Part shown: one piece after another, positions 25,559 to 36,967 of the stretch | Layout: the number at the start of each line of letters is the position of its first letter | Numbering within the stretch: position 1 is the stretch's first letter | NCBI GenBank assembly: GCA_020091685.1 | Contig: CM034606.1 | Span: forward strand, 19,484,695-19,548,694 | DNA: 64,000 nt | Source: Lutjanus erythropterus | Lineage: Eukaryota; Chordata; Actinopteri; Lutjaniformes; Lutjanidae | Reading direction: 5' to 3' | Notes under the pieces: generated by a model | What the model was told of the DNA's origin: nothing | Databases searched by the model: none | The model's input: the letters and a program-made list of their open reading frames with translations, nothing else | Made by a program: the position numbers and the translations under genes

Positions 25559-25698
25559 TTATTTCCCACTTTTTGACACTGTCTGTATCGCTTTGATCCA
25601 CTCCTTTCTTTCTTCAGCTGTCGCAGCTTGGAGGAAGTAGTGAGTCTCGTCTGAGGTGATGATCTCAAAGAGGTTGCCGTCAATGTCATATTTCTTGG
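25559..25698 (-). CDS. plek: plek coding exon 9 (PH2 end, stop)
   Basis: It encodes the end of codon 306 to residue 351 and the stop TAA. It has NLFEIITSDETHYFLQAAT and the PH2 C-terminal helix with W339 (EEWIK-type), ending SKSGK as in mammals. The acceptor is GTTTCAG. Confidence 0.96.
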
Positions 25699-28600
25699 CT
25701 GAAACCGGAAAAGGATGAGGGAGAAGGTGATGAAAAGGGATAAGCTGAAGAGAAACTACTGACAGTAAACAGCAATTATATGTCCTGGTCACAGTCTGTT
25801 GCAGCGGCGAAGCAACATGGGGTATGTGTATCCTATGACAACAGTCTCACTCACCATCAGGCACGTACTCCACAGCTGTAACCACAGACCCACGCAGGTG
25901 GATGGAGCCCAGTGGGTCATCAGACTGACACAAAGAAATGAGTTGAAAGAAGGTAAAAAGTAGGAAAAAGAAGATCATGTGAGTAAAACAAACTCTTATT
26001 CTTATTTCTGCGTGTATAATTCAGTATATTTACCTTTGATGGGTCAAAATAATGCATATAAGCGGGATCATCCCTCAATATGAACTTTCGCACCTTCCAG
26101 TTTTTTCTCCTGTGTCCCTGTAATGAAATAACACAACACATGCTTTTTCAAATTTTATGAGTATCACTATACAGCAAACATGGCATTGTCTCAAGCAATG
26201 TGAATGAGACTTCCTCTTTCACTCAATGTGTTAATTGTAATAATAAAATCAAGTTCTCACTTTCCACCACAGGGTTGCTGTCTGATATTTTAATCCAAAT
26301 AATTGTGACTGCGAGAGCTTGTTTGACAAGTGTGGCTTCTCGGCATGGGAGTCTTATTGTGGTAAGACTTTATTTTAAGAGGTGTATATAAGACTGCCAT
26401 TACGTTGTCATAATAATGTAATGATGAGTTGAAATGATACCACTTTACTTGAAGTCAAATAACGTGCTATCCTTATTATCACTGACACAGTTGACACCTT
26501 GTAAATTAAAAAAAAAAGACAGTGACACTTCTGCTTGCTTTCCAAGTCACCTGTTTAAGTAAGCAGCCCTGTTTTATGATGTTTCCTCTGAATTCTTCCT
26601 TCAGAAGCACATCTTCATCACTGGAGTAGCCTTCACAGAAGAACCCACTGTCTGCCTGCACACACACATCGTACAGTACATGGAAAAACAAATATTTTTT
26701 CACGATTCCCAGCCTTATTAATACTGACAATGTGCCAACATTTGTCATCTTGGAAAAAACAGACTTATCTTAAGAAATAGGGTAGACTGGGGATGGTCTC
26801 AGCAGAGGATGGTTGCAACAAGTCCTATTTCTCCAATCAACAACATATTACAGTGATAATACTCATACTGCACGTAGTCAGTTAGACCCTCTTCCCACCA
26901 GGAAGATAGAAGACACATCCATCATCTACTGCTGCATTTATTAGAGAAAAAATATTTTTGTGGTATAAAAGTATATTTTTTTTCGTGAGCTATATTTCTG
27001 TCACACTGTCTTGACCTTTTGTATGACTTGACCAAAACTTACTGACTTTGAATCGTTGTGTTGTTGATTTGTTGAAGTAACATGTTTAGCATGTGTGCCA
27101 GTGTGTCTAGCCAGCACATGATGTTTTGTTTTGGCTGACAGGATGTTGATGGTTTTGCAACTATCCACAAGCTAAGCAGCCATTTCAAGATATTCTTGCG
27201 CAGTTCCTCCTGTCTCACACTGAAATATAGAAAGATTGAATAGTGTCTGCATCATCTGCACATTGACCCAAGTAGACTATGATTTACATATAACCAAACA
27301 AAACCCAGTGACTATAATTTTACTGTTTAATATATAATAATGTGGTTGGTCTAGTCCAAGTAGTCTCTGAGAGAAATGAAAAAAGTGTTGCAACCATCCC
27401 CAGCCTCCCCTTTCCATTCACAATAAATTTCCATTTCCATTTACAATAAATATAAAATTCTTAGTTTAATATGTAGTGACTTTTCAACAATCTTACAAAG
27501 TAATAAAGAGCATTTGTGTGATCTAAGAAGGCTGATTGCTCTCCACCCTCTGCTCCCTCTTTCGACATGTCACCCGCAGGCTGAAGAAAACCCTCATTCA
27601 GGAGCCCTGTTGCTAACATGAGGGCCTCGGGCCTATTTCTCGCTTTCCCCTTTGAAATCAGCCACTCTATCACTGTCGCACCTGTGCAAAAATAGAGAAG
27701 GAGTGAGACCGTTAGAAGATTAAAAGAAATAACCTCTTCAACACCTGTAACATCAATAAAACCAAGACAACAGTACCGGTGAAGCAGTGGTTGAAGACTC
27801 GATTCTCCTGCTCCAGTTTTAACTCTTTCACTCCATCATCTTGGTCTTTCATCAGTGCGTACAGCTCACTAAGAAAAAATGGAGACACTGTCAACATGTC
27901 TTTCCATACTATCATTCTATCATTAAGTACAAGCTAAACTAAATGCCCCAAACAAGGCCAACTAGTTTACTAGCTACAGTATAGGAGTAATGCCACTCCC
28001 AGAACCGATCAGCCTTCGACTGAAAACGATTTAGCCTCTGAGGGCAGCAGCAAACATTTTAGGGTTTGGATGTAGCCCACAGATATCGAGACTTTCTCCC
28101 CTGTACTCAAGCCATAGTTTCAGTCCAATTGCAACTTGGGATGTGAGAATGGAGGTGGAGGCTAATCTCTATAAATCGATTTCTGCAGATGCAGCCCCTT
28201 TAAAGTTAACCAAAATTGCACTCAATGCAATTAAAGGACACAAATTCATGGCTATGCCCCTTAACTGGTGTGAGTGTGTGTGTGCGTGTGTGTGTGTGTG
28301 CGTGTGTGTGTAACCAAACCCTAAGGCTTACACAAAATCTTGTCTGTGCCTACCCATTCTGCATTCACGTGCAGATATCTGTTGATAGAGAGTATAGAAC
28401 TGCTAACATAGTGTCGAGCCAAGCATATGATTAGCTAATTGCATCATTTTGGGCAGTTACAATAAGCCTTGTTCAGGACTATTTATTATTTGGCTCTGTC
28501 TTGCTTTCACTGGAAGCAACCCCAACCAAACTCATTAGGTCTACTTGCCAATCAACAGTTAGCCCTCATCCTCAAAGCCTTTCCTTTTGCGACATTAAAA

Positions 28601-31600
28601 GTAAAACATGTTTCTTGTTGACATATGATTTCCTAATGCTGACTTTTTAGTGGGGCCTGTAAACTTTAGCTTCATGTTTTTAACATAGTGTCATGTACTG
28701 TATGTAGCTATTAAATAGTGTAGCTATCTAGGAAGCTGTCTTTTTAAAAAAAAAATGATTCAAAATCTTGAGTGATCTTTTATGATTGTAACTGTATATA
28801 TATATATATGTGCTGTGGGAAAACAAAAAGCTTGACAGGGTAGTAACAACACTAACTAGGGGGGACTTAGCTACGGGGCAGTTCTTAGAATAAAATTAAT
28901 TAATTCTTTTCAAAAAATTTGTCTACACCTCCAAGGAGAGATTACAGAACATACGTCAGGTTGACTGTTTCAGGTAGGCGAATGGAGCGTCTTGTGGACT
29001 TCCTGGCAAACTTTCTTCCCCCCTCCAGGCAGGTAATGGCTCTCTTGATATCCTTCACCCAAAACTCTCTCTCCTCCACATGTGAAGCTTGAAAGAAGTG
29101 GTCCTGCTTTTTCTCCGTGGTAATCTTGAAAACCATCTAAATGGAGCATTATTAGTCAGTTATACTTTTCATGAGATATAAGGAAAATCTACAACAAATA
29201 TGGCCGCCAGTTGTTTTGTTTTTTTTAAATGACATTATTAGCTGTCTCAAATTAATCAAATCTTCAAATGTATTACTTTAATTCTTAAACATTAAGTGTA
29301 GTCTTGAAGTCTGTGACTAATCCTATATACTCTGCCTTAAGGGTCATTTTCACATCTCTAATCCTTCAACGCTAGTTCAGATTTTTTAGCAGGTAAACTT
29401 GACATTTTCTTACCGTCCTCTTGCCAAAATCCTGGCAGGGGCTGATGACCTTGGCTCCCTTTAGTGGAATCATTCCTTTCGGAGAACGGTCTGTTTTCTT
29501 TTTATAGAATTCCACCCCATCTTCTGACAGCACCACCCACACTGCCTTCCAGGAGTTTAGCACTGTACCCTGAGGATCAATGAGACGGGTGACAACAGGC
29601 AGAGTTGAGCAAAAGTGCAAAAGTATTGGTTGAGGATGTAGTTCTTACAGAGGGCACGTTGTACATTAAGTGAATATTGTGTTTTATCGATATTTTAACA
29701 TTTCTTTCTCATTAATAAACATATTTGAGTGTGATATCCTAATCTGCAACCTCCAGAAATGACACCGCACATCATGACTCTTATGTTCAACAGTGACCCT
29801 CAAATCCAAGGTGAAGTGCATGGCTTTGAAGGTCACTGTTCACTTAAATGTAAGGAAGTGCTACATGAAACAAGTGTTAACTTTTTGTTCAGATGATGTG
29901 GCATAAAAAAAAAAGAAAACTTTGACTTTGACACACAAACTTTGACACAAATTTCATTTCCCCTCTATAAATATTCCTTTTGCTTCATGTTTCGTTTCAC
30001 ACTGTTAGTGTGGTGACATGAAGTGAAAGATTAACATACAGGGCTTAAAAAATGAAAGGTGACAGCTCTTATCTGACCAGGCACCAGTTACCAGCTGTGT
30101 GAAAATGCAGAAATGAATCTATAGTTGGAATTTCTGGTAATTCGCATGGGGAAGAGGAATCACTGACTTTGGCAACCCCTCGCTAGAAGAATTTGAGTTT
30201 GTGTTTATATATGTTCCATTTCGCTTGGTTTACTTTTGAACTAACTATTGTGCCCCGTTGAGCTTGCAGTGTCTTGTGCCGTCTTCGCTCCCTCGGGGAA
30301 CAGGAGCGGGTTGTTGGAGTGTCTTTTTTCAGCAAGCTTTTGAGAAAGTATAACATTTAAAGTTACATAACTTGTGTTAGAAACAAAGTCTTCCCAATCT
30401 GCTGTGAAACACATGCCTTCAAGCATCACAAGAAAGCTGTGTGCAGAATTGTGCCTGTGCTCTTTGAACTGAACCACGGAGGGGATAAATAACATAACAG
30501 AAATATGTGACAATGTAGTGTTGGAATATCAGCCTTTTCCTTCTGAACAGCGGCTGTACTGCCCTGCACAGACAAAATGCAGTAACTACTCAAAACCTTA
30601 TTGACATTTATTTCGCCATAAAACATTTTCATGTAATGGAAATGCATAACTTCAAAGAAAACAGTACGTGAAATGGAGTGAAGTGTAATTAAAACAAAAC
30701 ACTGTTAAAAACCAAATGCAACAGTCCAACACAGCTAGAGAGTCAAATCCTGCTAAAGCTAGTATGAGATAGCTGCAGCTGAACTTAAAGAAAGCTCCCC
30801 AGTTGAAATGGATAAATATATCAGTTTTGGTTAATTAACATCTTGGTAATTTTGTTTCTCCATAACTAAATAAGGCAGAGGCTAAATCCACTCATGGAGA
30901 AAAAATCTTTAGCTTCACAGAGTATCAGTAACTGCCAGATCAGTTTTGTGTGGAATTAACAATTTGGTGTGGTCAAGCTACTTTAAAGTCACTTATTTAA
31001 GCTTATAATGGTGTAAATTAATTTACTGTATGTTATTAATATATGAAAAAACAGTAGCTGTAATGCTGAATAAACAAATTTTGTTTGTTTACATTTTGTT
31101 TTCCCCTCGATTGTATCCCCTTAAGTTTATCCATGGGTTTATGTAAATGTTTTTTGTCGTAAAAAATTGTAAGTACAAGAATACACAACATTAAGGAATT
31201 ACATCCTATCCATATGTTACAGCTGGAAAATTTTAAACCTTGTTTTCTCAATTTTTACGGATTTGCTGCTCTCTGCCTTTGAAGGGCAGTGTAGTCCTCA
31301 ATCTTGTCTTTCATGTCCTGCACTGTGTGAAGCAGAATACCGAACCATCCATATATTCCTTCATACATTATAGTTAATACTAAAATTCTGCTTATGTTAC
31401 ACTTGTGTATGTCATTAAATTATGCATGCATGTTTAAACGCGGTGTCCACTGCCTCAGGTATCAACACTAATCAGAACTTTTCTGACTATTTAATGGTTT
31501 AGTTCGTCTCTCAGTACTTTCTGATCTCTCTGCCCCGTCTGTGGCACACAGCCCTGAGCTGATTTGTTCCCATGTCCAACTTTAAAAACCGGTCACAAAT

Positions 31601-34322
31601 GCATAGTTTCATTTTGAATAATAAGTAATTTAACTTGTAATTTCCTGCATCAGCTGAATTTTAAGTAGAAACAGACAACTTGTTGCATTTCTGTGGCAAA
31701 GACAACAGGCGTTGTGTAGATTTCTTCGTCGATATTTGTTCTTATAACTTACTCCTCATCCACAGAGGGCATTACTACAGTAAACACTATGTGGCAGGGA
31801 ACACACCCAACAAAACATGTACAATTACTTTCCTTTTTCTTAGAGTCAGAGCACAGCTCAATGAAGAAATGAACACCACTTTGGATATAAGAAGTACATT
31901 CAAATTGTCACAATTTTATATTGGATTCAGGAATGGGCATAAGCCATTGTAATGATGTGTGTTGCACAGTAATAACATTGTTTGAGTAGCTTTGCACAAA
32001 CAAGTAACTACAACAGGGGCTGGTGTCAGAGTGGATGGGGGAGTAACCTTAGGAGAAAACATTTGTAGAAAAATGAGCGTGTTCTATCATGTAGTCTATA
32101 ATGGAGACATCATTTCCCCTGGAAAAAATCATGCCCAGTGGCAGACAGATGAAGGCAACACTTTCAGTCTAAACACGGATGGTGTCATTATTGTATAGCC
32201 ATTATACTGTGCTATCAACATTTATGTCAAGTCAGAGCAAAAAGTTGTCCATTTTGACATTAATACACATTTGCTGCAGCAAGTATTTGTGGCAGCAGGA
32301 CTGTGTATGTGACACAAAATAAATCACCATGGACATGTTCACCCTAATGAAGAAACATGTCACTAAGTGCAGCAGTGTGTTACACTGATGTATTTTTGGC
32401 ACAGAAGAATAAGCTGCTGTATATCAGGGTGGCTATCAATACTTACTATATTCTTATTAGTTAGATCAATTCATTGCTGACATTAGACAAACTATTATCA
32501 GTTTATCCTTTAATGTTGAAATGCATGTTTTTTTTGTTTTTTTTTTATCTATGGACGTAATGATGTTTTGACCTTTTGGCCTGAGCACAGTGTTCTTTTG
32601 TATTTTTAGAGACACTCCCACAGACACTTATGTCATGAGTGGACATAGACTCATCATGAATTAGCTGTTTGCCTGTTACATGTGTCTGTTCCGCTCTGTC
32701 CACAGTGAAGAAATATTCTATGACAACATCTTAACCATCTTTAAGTGTGACCATTACACATAGCTTTGGCTATTTATGGCATCGACAGTGTCATCTTATC
32801 ACTGATAATGTAAACGCTTTAGCCATGATCTCTCAATCAACATCAAACAAGAGTGAGGCAGTCAAAAATGATAAAGTCACTGTCATGCACTTTGAAACAA
32901 AGTTTATAAAGTTCTTCCCAATAAAGGACAAAATGAACATATAGGTAAGAAAGTTATGTCTGATGGATGACACCAAATGAAAAGAATGCAGCTGACTACA
33001 CTTAGTCACTTAGTCTTGCATTTTACTGGACCCATTATCCTATTTTTTTTGTGCGCATTCATGGCTGTATGCTGAAGGACCTCTGTGAGTCACGATTTTT
33101 GAAAACCTTTTTTAAGTCTCCATGCCAGCATGGCTCATCCCACTCCTGTGAACACAATGTCACAAGAACATCTTCAAATTTGGTGCAAAAGACCACTTGG
33201 GCTCAAAAATTCATTTATTAGATTTTGATGGTCAAAGGTCATTGTGAACTCACAAAAGGCAATTCTGATAATATTTCACCCAGATGTCTAATATGATACT
33301 AGCAGTGCTGGAGAGTAACTAACTACTCGACTAATTTACAAAATTGCAGTTACTGACAAAAAAAAACATTTCACTAAAAAACAATGACAAGTCAAAATGT
33401 TGGTGATTACAAAGGGGTCATAGCCAGATATTCTGTTTAGGTTGGCTGGTAGAGATCTCTTCTGGTAAATGTTCCTTTGACTGGCATGTTAGATGTGCAG
33501 CGAGCAAAAGTCACACTTTGCTCGATACAGAAAAAAGTGTGTGTGCTTGTTCAAAGTGTGAAATGAATGACATTCACACTATATATTCTATTCTATACTC
33601 CCTTTTTTAAAATAAGTTCCAGTTTACATTTAGATAGTCATTGTCTGTCCCCTGTTCACGCCAATGAAAGCAGCTAGAATTTGTTTTGTTGAGTGTTTGG
33701 GAATATTTCAGTATATTCAGGCCACACTGCAACGCATTATTTGTTTAAAGGCTGAATATGCAGGTTTTTTTGTAATAAGAAAACAAGAAATACAGGCAGA
33801 GGGCAGAGTCTGTGCAGATACAGTCATCACCACACACTTCTAGTGGGTCAGAATTGATGATTTAGGCAGGTTATGTTCCTGGTATGGCTGTAAGATCGCA
33901 GCATTTTTAGCTCTGAGTGTCAATCTGTTTTGTACAGAGAACAAATGGAGAAACACAAGCTACAGAACACATGTCATGTTTTGCTCTTGGTTATTCTGGG
34001 CAGAAGCAGGAACTTGAGTTTTCATTGCAACTGACGAACAGAAGTGTAAAGTTGCGTGTTTCGAGTGACATGCGCATTTCTTCCTCTGGGTCCTGGCTGA
34101 ATTCACTGTACGATATTTCTCTTTACAAGTGTTTGTTTGTTATTTATTTATTTTTGTCACAGTTTGGGTAACTGATGTAACAGTTATGGTGTTAATCACC
34201 ACTGCATTAGTAATAACTGGTGTTAGCCATACAAATGCAATGTGAAGAAGTGGATGGTATTTTCTCGTAGTTATTCTTACCTTTTTCACCAAATATCCCT
34301 CTCTGATCTCTTGTGGCTCCAT
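25559..34322 (-). CDS. plek: pleckstrin, complete nine-exon coding region
   Basis: Joining exons 34322-34281, 29569-29414, 29136-28955, 27868-27777, 27681-27497, 26655-26551, 26117-26034, 25924-25855 and 25698-25559 on the minus strand gives 1056 nt, that is 351 residues plus TAA, with every intron GT...AG and phases that fit. Pleckstrin is a cytoplasmic phosphoinositide-binding protein of platelets and leukocytes and a major protein kinase C substrate. N-terminal PH domain is about residues 4-101 with K13, K14 and K22 of the lipid pocket and the helix tryptophan W92. The linker has S113, T114 and S117, the known phospho-sites at human numbering. DEP domain is about 136-221. C-terminal PH is about 244-348 with W339. 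Human pleckstrin has 350 residues; the extra residue here lies in the loop before NLFEII. Plek2 is less likely because the phospho-linker KSTRRS is intact. No frameshift or missing key residue is seen. Confidence is high from sequence alone. Confidence 0.97.
25855..25924 (-). CDS. plek: plek coding exon 8 (PH2)
   Basis: It encodes residues 283-305 plus one base of codon 306 (DDPLGSIHLRGSVVTAVEYVPD). It is bounded by the acceptor GTGTCAG and the donor GTGAGT. It was found by translating between exons 7 and 9; it matches the DPLGAIHLRGCVVTSVE region of mammalian pleckstrin. Intron 7 is 109 bases and intron 8 is 156. Confidence 0.94.
26034..26117 (-). CDS. plek: plek coding exon 7 (PH2)
   Basis: It encodes residues 255-282, GHRRKNWKVRKFILRDDPAYMHYFDPSK, the second and third strands of PH2 with its basic lipid-contacting loop. 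The acceptor is ATTACAG, the donor GTAAAT, phase 0. Confidence 0.96.
26551..26655 (-). CDS. plek: plek coding exon 6 (acidic linker, PH2 start)
   Basis: It encodes residues 220-254: an aspartate/glutamate-rich stretch (SSDEDVLLKEEFRG) then the first strand of the second PH domain, NIIKQGCLLKQ. The acceptor is TGTGCAG after a CA-rich pyrimidine/purine stretch, the donor GTGACT, phase 0. The upstream intron 5 (26656-27496) carries an inverted-repeat insertion. Confidence 0.95.
26780..27410. mobile_element. inverted-repeat DNA element in plek intron 5
   Basis: The left end reads GGGTAGACTGGGGATGGT and the right end is an inverted copy, CAACCATCCCCAGCCTCCCC. Both ends also carry GGTTGCAAC a little inside. 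It is about 630 bases and non-coding, so probably a non-autonomous DNA transposon. Target duplications are not clear. It fills most of the 841-base intron, without touching the exon boundaries. Confidence 0.6.
27497..27681 (-). CDS. plek: plek coding exon 5 (DEP domain)
   Basis: It encodes the rest of codon 158 to residue 219 and most of the DEP domain, including LLNEGFLQPAGDMSK, a pleckstrin signature, and FLDHTNALYYF. The acceptor is TGCACAG and the donor GTAAGA, phase 0 at the end. Intron 4 upstream is very short, 95 bases. Confidence 0.96.
27777..27868 (-). CDS. plek: plek coding exon 4 (linker to DEP start)
   Basis: It completes codon 127 and runs to the first base of codon 158. It includes ELYALMKD and the FNHCFTG start of the DEP domain. 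The acceptor is TTCTTAG. The donor is ACCG followed by GTACTG, which is GT but poor beyond the first bases. The exon 4/5 join restores FTGATVIEWL, matching the family, so the boundary is well fixed despite the weak donor. Confidence 0.93.
27869..28954 (-). other. plek intron 3
   Basis: A 1086-base intron. It has a TG microsatellite at 28268-28311 and a short TA run at 28796-28810. The 28020-28260 part is more complex and may be an old repeat. No extra exon is visible. Confidence 0.6.
28268..28311. repeat. (TG)n microsatellite
   Basis: TG repeat with two CG interruptions, about 44 bases, within plek intron 3. Confidence 0.9.
28955..29136 (-). CDS. plek: plek coding exon 3 (PH1 end and phospho-linker)
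   Basis: It encodes residues 67-126 and the first two bases of codon 127. It holds the C-terminal helix of PH1 with W92 and the basic linker RKFARKSTRRSIRLPET, in which S113, T114 and S117 match the protein kinase C sites of human pleckstrin. The acceptor is ATTTAG and the donor GTATGT, leaving phase 2. Intron 2 upstream is only 277 bases. Confidence 0.96.
29414..29569 (-). CDS. plek: plek coding exon 2 (PH1 core)
   Basis: It encodes residues 15-66 and covers the beta strands of the first PH domain (FYKKKTDRSPKGMIPLKG). The acceptor is CCTCAG and the donor is ACG followed by GTAAGA, phase 0 on both sides. K22, a lipid-pocket residue in human pleckstrin, is present. The upstream intron 1 is about 4.7 kb, much the longest of the gene. 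Confidence 0.96.
29570..34280 (-). other. plek intron 1
   Basis: About 4.7 kb between exons 1 and 2. I see no exon in it. It holds a repeat-like block at 33060-33300 and a CAGTGCTGGAGAGTAAC tract at 33303 that resembles hAT-type ends seen elsewhere in the window. A first intron this long often carries enhancers, but none can be called from sequence. Confidence 0.7.
33060..33300. repeat. interspersed fish-type repeat in plek intron 1
   Basis: The stretch with CACAAGAACATCTTCAAATTTGGTGCAAA and ATTAGATTTTGATGGTCAAAGGTCATTGTGA resembles, from memory, a common teleost interspersed repeat. No ends or target duplications can be set, so the class is open. Confidence 0.45.
34281..34322 (-). CDS. plek: plek coding exon 1 (start)
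   Basis: It encodes residues 1-14, MEPQEIREGYLVKK, closely matching the start of vertebrate pleckstrins. The ATG is flanked by a G at -3 and a G at +4, a favourable start context, and it is the first in-frame ATG. The exon ends after K14 with the donor GTAAGA, phase 0. The longer reading frame upstream (to 34349) opens with a TTG, so it is not a better start. Untranslated exon sequence must continue to higher coordinates, but its end cannot be fixed. Confidence 0.95.
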
Positions 34323-34398
34323 TACTCTGCTCTCCGCTGTCAGCTGCAACTTCTGTCACTTTTTACGGGCTGTCAGAAATATTTCCCATGCAATCCAC

Positions 34399-34401
<3 letters not shown>

Positions 34402-34447
<46 letters not shown>
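34402..34447. repeat. (CT)n microsatellite upstream of plek
   Basis: A nearly perfect CT run of about 46 bases, followed by degenerate TG/CT-rich sequence to about 34500. Read on the plek strand it is a GA run about 80 bases upstream of the start codon, so it lies in the 5' untranslated region or the core promoter. Confidence 0.95.
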
Positions 34448-34450
<3 letters not shown>

Positions 34451-34571
34451 AGTGTGTGTGTGTTTGTGTGTTTGCGTCTCTATCTCTCTCTGCCTCTCTG
34501 TCGAAACCACAAGCGCACACACAGGCAGGAAGTTGGGCTGTTGGGTGTGTTACAATGATGAGTGGTCAAAC

Positions 34572-34583
34572 AGCTTCCTCTTC
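34572..34583 (-). promoter_or_regulatory. ETS/PU.1-type motif upstream of plek
   Basis: The plus-strand AGCTTCCTCTTC reads GAAGAGGAAGCT on the minus strand, a match to the purine-rich PU.1 (GAGGAA) core, about 255 bases upstream of the plek start. A second GGAA core (CAGGAAG) lies near 34523. Pleckstrin is blood-cell restricted in vertebrates, which makes this plausible; the motif itself is short. Confidence 0.3.
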
Positions 34584-34589
34584 TAGGTC

Positions 34590-35835
34590 GTATTGTCAGT
34601 TACAGCTACTGTGCTCAGCACAACTTTAAAATGTAAACTTGGCAGTTCTGATGAAAATACTCTTGAACAAGTTTTGGACATTTCATTACAGTTGCAATAA
34701 AACTTAGACTAAAACTGCAGATTTAAACAGAGGCGGTTGGGCTGGGAAAGAAACACTGAAGCACAGATGGCAAATGTGTCTAGACTTTTAAACCACAGTC
34801 AAATTTACATGAAACTCTTTTTTTAACACCTTATTGAGCAATTTCCTTTACAGGACTTTTATTTCCTTTATTATAATTAGAATGTCGTCTTGTTATTTAA
34901 CCGTCACTTTTCACTGATTTATTAATAAACTTTCCTTGCCTATACTCTCAAGCCCATATGTTCTGCATTTTCTCTCTTGCTTGAGTGGATCTTTGTTTCC
35001 TGTGGTTTTCTTTCACATGTTTGTGCTGCATTTTTTTTTACATTTTATCTGTTGAATTTGTAATTTTTACTGTCCTGTAAGATGGCTGAAGATGGTGTGT
35101 TTTGAAAGGCACCAGAAATATGCTGTACTTTTATTATTGTTTATATTGCTATATTTGGGAACATCACAACAGCTGACCTGAGTGAGACACTGGTGACCTA
35201 TTTCTGGAGAAGCAAAGGTTCCTCTTTTCCTTATTTCTCAGTGTGGTTAAAGTGTGTTGTAGTTGTAATGAAGTCAACAGTTGGGGTAAAAAAAAATCTC
35301 TTATAAATCTATTAAATTTCAAAATGCATGTAAAAAGCTGCATCATAGAAGAGCAACTTAAGTATAAATGACATAATCCGGCACAGTTGTAGTCCGATCT
35401 CTTAAACACTATTAGACACGCTGGACTGTCACATAGCTTGAGTTTCAACAGATTTTACTCAACATTTGTCAGAACATGTGTCACAGCATGTAGTTTCACA
35501 AACTGTAGTCATTTCACAGCATGAAAGGAAATGTTCGTATCTGAGGCATCAGTTCTCATCAACATGGTAACCCAGCTGCTAGCGTCAGTGGAATAACTCG
35601 AGCTCCGACCATGAAGTGAGTGACAGAGATGAAACACAGACTGGGTGTTATGTGACAGAATGAGAGGCTGTTTTGGACGACTGACTGAATCAATAATTTT
35701 AATGCAACATAGGCCAGCTACACAATATAATACAACACTTTTTATACTGTATTTTCTTTTTTTTTCCTCCTCAATCACCTGTGAAGCAACTGACAGGCGG
35801 TGGACACAATAACATGAACATCTGTCTACTGTAAT
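34590..35835. other. intergenic DNA upstream of plek
   Basis: This holds the distal plek upstream region. It is AT-rich with no second gene; motif calls beyond the PU.1-like site would be speculative. Confidence 0.5.
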
Positions 35836-36967
35836 CAGTGCTGGAATGTAACTATTGACTCAACATTATACTTAGATCTACTTCACTACATCTAAGAGGT
35901 ATATAATAAACTTTTTAGTCCACTACATTTGTCTGACAACTTTTCAGCAGAGTTGGGCAAGTTACTATAACTTAGTAATTACTGTAGTTACAATTACTAG
36001 TTACTTCACTCAAAAGTAACAGGAAAAAGTAACTTTTGCCTTTTAAATGTCTACTTCAATTAGCTTTTTACTGCGTACAGAGCTATAATATTTTAGTGAC
36101 AGCTGTCGATTTTTTTTATCAATCATTGTGCCCATTATCATTGATAAGACTTAATAATACTAAATAGCACAAAAAGATTTACGTGCCTTTAAATAGTTAA
36201 ATAGTTCAATGGGTGTCTCTATTACAGAGTTGGAGTAGTTGTTGTAAAATAAAACAATCAAATCAATCTAAACCAGGAATTGGATTTTTTTTCACCTTAA
36301 ATGCACGTAATCTTTTTCACCCCTGCCTCTCAGACAGCCTGAGTCCGCCACTGCTGTGATGAAAAGCAAGCTCACGTCAGCTCAACTGTCTTTCACAGCC
36401 ATAAGGTTGGCTGACATACTGACATTAGATCATAAATCGGGGGAACAGGGTGTTTTTCTGCTGCGTCTGCTGTCCTCTGCAGTTGTCCACTATTTTCAGG
36501 TAAGACTAAAGTAATAAGTAATGAGCCCATGTCTGGTTACCACCAAAAGCAGTGGAATCATGTTAATCCCAAACTGGCGATTTTGTTCTGACAAACTAAA
36601 GGGTTCAGTGTTTGTTTGTGGGTCAAGAAAATTCTCTTATTTCTTAAGTTATATGAACAATTTAATAACCCTTGGAGTAGCTAGAAAATGCATCATGACT
36701 AAGCTGAAAACAGGACTGTAGTTGAGCTCAACCTTAAACATTAAAATGTAACATTAATACAGCAGTGTTATTAGTCCATAAACATCTAATAGCAAAATAC
36801 TTACAGGGACCATTTTACTGCTTAATGAGTGTTTTTACTATTGATATTTTAAGCACATTTGCAAATAATACTTTCACTTAAAAGGACTTTTACTTTAAAA
36901 GTATTTTCACAGTTTGGTATTACTAGTGTTACATAAGTGAATGATCTGGATAATTATTCCACCACTG
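35836..36967. mobile_element. hAT-like element with 8-bp target duplications
   Basis: The left end CAGTGCTGGAATGTAACT is matched by the inverted right end ATTATTCCACCACTG. The element is flanked by ACTGTAAT (35828-35835) and ACTATAAT (36968-36975), an 8-bp duplication with one mismatch, the size made by hAT transposases. A second related start, CAGAGTTGGGCAAGTTAC, lies inside at 35946 and suggests nesting. No transposase is encoded in 1.13 kb. Confidence 0.7.

Noticed and set aside
34323-34349. nine-residue extension of the plek start
   Set aside because: The extended frame opens at TTG; the ATG at 34322 matches the family start and has a good context.
34242-34558. serine/leucine-rich plus-strand frames upstream of plek
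   Set aside because: They are translations of the CT microsatellite, on the strand opposite plek exon 1.
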